From: Myotis daubentonii
Taxonomy: Eukaryota > Chordata > Mammalia > Chiroptera > Vespertilionidae
Length of the DNA: 64,000 nucleotides
Assembly (NCBI RefSeq): GCF_963259705.1
Contig: NC_081841.1
Coordinates: 33,693,358-33,757,357, forward strand
Reading direction: 5' to 3'
The notes beneath the pieces are model-generated. The model was not told the DNA's origin. It did not search any database and was given only the letters and a program-made list of their open reading frames with translations. Position numbers and translations under genes: made by a program. Every line of letters begins with the position of its first letter. Positions within the stretch are counted from its first letter, which is position 1. Below, piece by piece: positions 60,936-64,000 of this stretch.

Positions 60936-60999
60936 CAAGTTAATTTTATGGTATGCAAATTATACCTCAATAGTATTTACAGATTTAAAAATAAAAGAC

Positions 61000-62640
61000 T
61001 GATCAATGAACAGCAGTGCACAAGCAGTCTGGAGAGTAAAGCTACTAGAGTCAGACAGAATAGGTAGTCAGCCATTGCAGAGATGAGTGAAATAAAATTT
61101 GAATTTGGGGACAGGAAAGGGAAAACAAAGAAAGATGTAAGAACTATCATAAGGGCAAATCTATACACTATAGAAAGTGGAGTGCGAGGGTGATGACAAA
61201 ATAAATTCAAAGTTTTGAAGTTAAGTGATTGAGAGGCTGGAGATTTTGTCATTAGCTATTTCAAGATCACAAATTCATAAGACTAGAACTTTTTCTGTGT
61301 ATATTTGTGACCTATAAAAGAGAAAGGACTAAATCAGTATGGGAAATACTAAATCCCTCTAGCATGAATGTAGTCATTCAGTAGTATTTGGATGCAAGAT
61401 TTACATGGGAAAGTAAATGAATTTTGGAATTTTTTACTATAGCATAATATTAATTGTGTTGTTATGAGCACTAATGAGTTTTGGATTGAAGTTTTGCTTA
61501 GTTTAATATTTAAATAGTTTGAAGTTAAGATAAAACGAATTTTTTTTATTTTTCTCATAATAATGGTAATAGGAAGACCTACCTATTTTCCTGACAAAAT
61601 GCTATCTCCATGGAATTTTGATAGAAAAAGTCACTAACTCAAAATGTAATAGTCTTTATTTCATGATGAGAAGTTACAGACACACACATACATGGAAGAA
61701 TAATAAAAAAGACCCCTTATTGGATTATAAAATGTCTATTATATGTGGTGCAGAATTTTATCTGATATATTTTCAGTGCTCCATATAATATTAAAACATA
61801 ATTTTTTAGTACAAATCCACTATTCTGGGAGTCCTTAAAATTATAAAGGCAAAGTATATAGTTCTATTTTCCCTAAATTATCAATGTACTAATCTGATTA
61901 AAAACATAAGAGGTACCTCATTTCTCAAAGAGATTCTATTTTGCCTTTTTGTCATGTTTACTTTTAAATTGTGATATATTATGTGTCACTTTATGAAAAT
62001 TCTGTTACTTGATTAAGGCTTATACCTCCCAAATAGAAAATAAACTAATAAGAGAATGCACATCACACCATACATTTGAATAGTTTTCATACAATTTTAA
62101 ACTTAAATCCATCAATTAATAATTACCAAGCACATTCTGTGATTTGTTTTGGAATGATATTTGTCAAAATTTAAAATATAGGCAACAAAGTCTGTGTGTG
62201 CATCTATACACAAAGAAAATAGTTATGCCTTTGAATATGTATTTATGACAAATCAACAATGCTGGCACCCATCTGCTGTAGATCTTTGAGGCAAAATATA
62301 GTATTTAATTAATACATTTGAGATTAAAAGCATATTTCTGTATTCTGATGAATTATATGCATTTCTGTATATAAATGCATTTTTATGAAAACATATGCTG
62401 ATCAACTTGGTATAGCTTATAAAACATGAGGAAATGATAGCTATATGTCAACAAAACTAAGCAGAAAATTTTTAACAGGAACCTAAAGTGATTGCAATCA
62501 GAAAACAGAACTGAAAGACTTTAAAATATTATTCCGAAAAAGTACTGGTCCTACCACATGGAAAATCCTGATTCTTCAGAAGTAAAGAATTCACTTCATT
62601 GGTAGTTGTATTTCTTAATCATCATCATCTTTGTCACAGA
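61000..62640. other. Unique AT-rich intron
   Basis: No repeat or exon recognised. Confidence 0.5.
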
Positions 62641-62644
62641 CACT

Positions 62645-62835
62645 ACTGATAATTTTCTTTTTAACTACCATTTATTAAGCACCTTTGTTAGCTGGTCAGT
62701 AACTTGGTGCTTTAATTATTTCTAATGAGCATAATAAACTTGAAACAAAGATGTACCATCTATATTTTAGAAAGGAGGAGAGTGAGTAAATGGCTCAAGT
62801 CATACTATTAGGGGCTAGCAAAGCAGCCATTTCCA
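62645..62835 (-). mobile_element. MIR SINE fragment
   Basis: Antisense MIR/L2 3' end: 'ccatttattaagcacctttg', 'tagaaaggaggagagtgag', 'aaatggctcaagtcatacta'. Confidence 0.62.
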
Positions 62836-62839
62836 CTTT

Positions 62840-63743
62840 GTTCCATTTGACGGAGGAGTCCTTGCTGTTTTCACTATACTTCTCATATCATATAACCATG
62901 TCAGAACAATGCCAATACGCCAGCCACCAGTATTAAGTCAAAAAAACAACAACAACAACTTAAAGATCTCTTGTTTAAGAATCTGACTGAATTCATCAAA
63001 TATTTTGGCATCATATCAGACATAGCCCAAGAGTGATACGTAATTCTCTTTTCCAGATGGTCAGAAATCTAGTATATGATGATTAGTATAATAAAAAGTA
63101 TCTAACACTGGCATTTAAAAGTTCTTAATGATAAAGACAATTTGTACAGATTTCAACAGCTGAACTAATATACATTAGGTACAAATGACCCTTAGGCTAC
63201 GTCGACATGCTCAGCAGCCTCTATTGATTATCACCTCAGGAGAAACCAAACAGCCAGAATTCACCTGGAGGAAACATATGATTTCAATAATCATCATTAA
63301 TTATGAACTTTACACATGTAGTACCACCTAGAATTTCCATATGAATACATTGGAACTACCAAAGATTGAATACCTTTTTAAGTTGATGCAACTACTAAAT
63401 GATAGAGTCAAATTTAAACTAAAGGTAAGTTCAGAATGCTATCAACTTTGTCAATCATAATTTTGTGTCATTACAAACTGCAGCCAGTTTAAAAAACAAC
63501 TATACGGTCTGAACAAAAGTTAAAATTTACATTATGTATGGAATGATAAAGCAGTGGGTATGTTGACAGTGTTCTTGGCAGTCATGCATTCACTCTTCTC
63601 TCTGCTCAACACTTTCTCAAATGCACAAAATATCCAGTAGTTAAAATAACTGTGGTACAATGTAAAATATTAATAGCTGTGATATGTTGAATTGTGTCCC
63701 CCAAAGAGAAATGTCCAAGTCCTAACCCTAGTATCTGTGAATA
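62840..63743. other. Unique intron, possible LTR trace at right
   Basis: Mostly unassigned. 63680-63745 ('ttgaattgtgtcccccaaag', 'ccaagtcctaaccctagtat') resembles the start of a mammalian MaLR-type LTR; the SINE and the window end cut it off. Confidence 0.35.
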
Positions 63744-63756
63744 TGGCCAAAATTAT

Positions 63757-63980
63757 TATTTTTTTAAAAATATATATTTATTGATTTTTTACAGAGAGGA
63801 AGGGAGAGGGATAGAAAGTTAGAATCATCAATGAGAGCGAAACATCGATCAGCTGCCTCCTGCACATTCCCTACTGGGTATGTGCCCGCAACCAAAGTAC
63901 ATGCCCTTGATTGGAATCGAACCTGAGACCCTTGAGTCTGCAGGCTGATGCTCTATCCACTGAGCCAAACCGGTCAGGGC
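63757..63980 (-). mobile_element. Ves SINE, minus, with 13-bp target-site duplication
   Basis: Antisense Ves with T-rich tail, 'atttattgattttttacaga', 'gatcagctgcctcctgcaca', 'ttggaatcgaacctgagacc', head ending 'gccaaaccggtcagggc'. Duplication tggccaaaattat / tggtcaaaattat at 63744-63756 and 63981-63993. Confidence 0.95.
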
Positions 63981-64000
63981 TGGTCAAAATTATGTGCAGT

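Larger units (their letters stand above)
60640..60990 (+). mobile_element. Old L1 3' UTR split by a SINE
   Basis: 'gactagtacacttaaaacaa' before the SINE and 'ttaattttatggtatgcaaa', 'ttatacctcaatag' after it rejoin into the L1 3' UTR motif also seen at 29740-29935. Confidence 0.65.

Overview
The window is nuclear DNA from a bat, most likely a vespertilionid. The evidence is a dense set of bat-type repeats: about 18 tRNA-derived Ves SINEs in both orientations, several with matching target-site duplications; about ten HeliBat-type Helitrons (5' TC, 3' hairpin plus CTAG, inserted between A and T); a hAT MITE; mariner-like MITEs; and bat-lineage L1 3' ends. Older mammalian repeats (MIR, L2, MER5A, MLT1, L1M, an RTE-like fragment) lie underneath. 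Outside the Helitrons the sequence is AT-rich.

Only one host exon is recognisable. Positions 13428-13548, minus strand, encode 40 codons plus one base of the transcription factor SOX5 (SoxD family), with a consensus GTAAGT donor and a pyrimidine-rich acceptor ending in tandem CAGCAG. The rest is therefore read as two large SOX5 introns on the minus strand: 1-13427 lies downstream of the exon and 13552-64000 upstream. No other exon, RNA gene or CRISPR array could be supported.

Layout: 1-9 kb holds a Ves SINE, a GGAT microsatellite, a 5'-truncated L1 with a perfect 19-bp target-site duplication, two more Ves copies and a HAL1/L1 3' end. 9-17 kb is mostly unique DNA with the SOX5 exon, L2 and MIR fossils and a MER5A. 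17-34.5 kb is the repeat-rich part: eight Helitron segments, a 2.3-kb L1-derived element with inverted 5' half and no ORF2 (HAL1-like, probably twin-primed), MITEs, and two Helitrons carrying the same roughly 30-bp minisatellite. 35-36.8 kb is an ancient L1M. 37-46 kb is mostly unique with L2 and RTE-like remnants. 46.7-50.1 kb is an antisense L1M broken up by four later insertions. 51.3-52.4 kb has a Ves SINE and two directly abutting Helitrons. 52.4-64 kb is mostly unique, including a CpG-richer patch near 57 kb, with one complete small Helitron and several Ves SINEs.

No multi-gene system is present. The points most worth checking are a Helitron-bounded segment that may have captured a MIR-containing host fragment (28586-29364), the inverted HAL1-like element (19401-21717), the tandem Helitrons (to 52383), the tandem SOX5 splice acceptor, and the CpG-richer patch.
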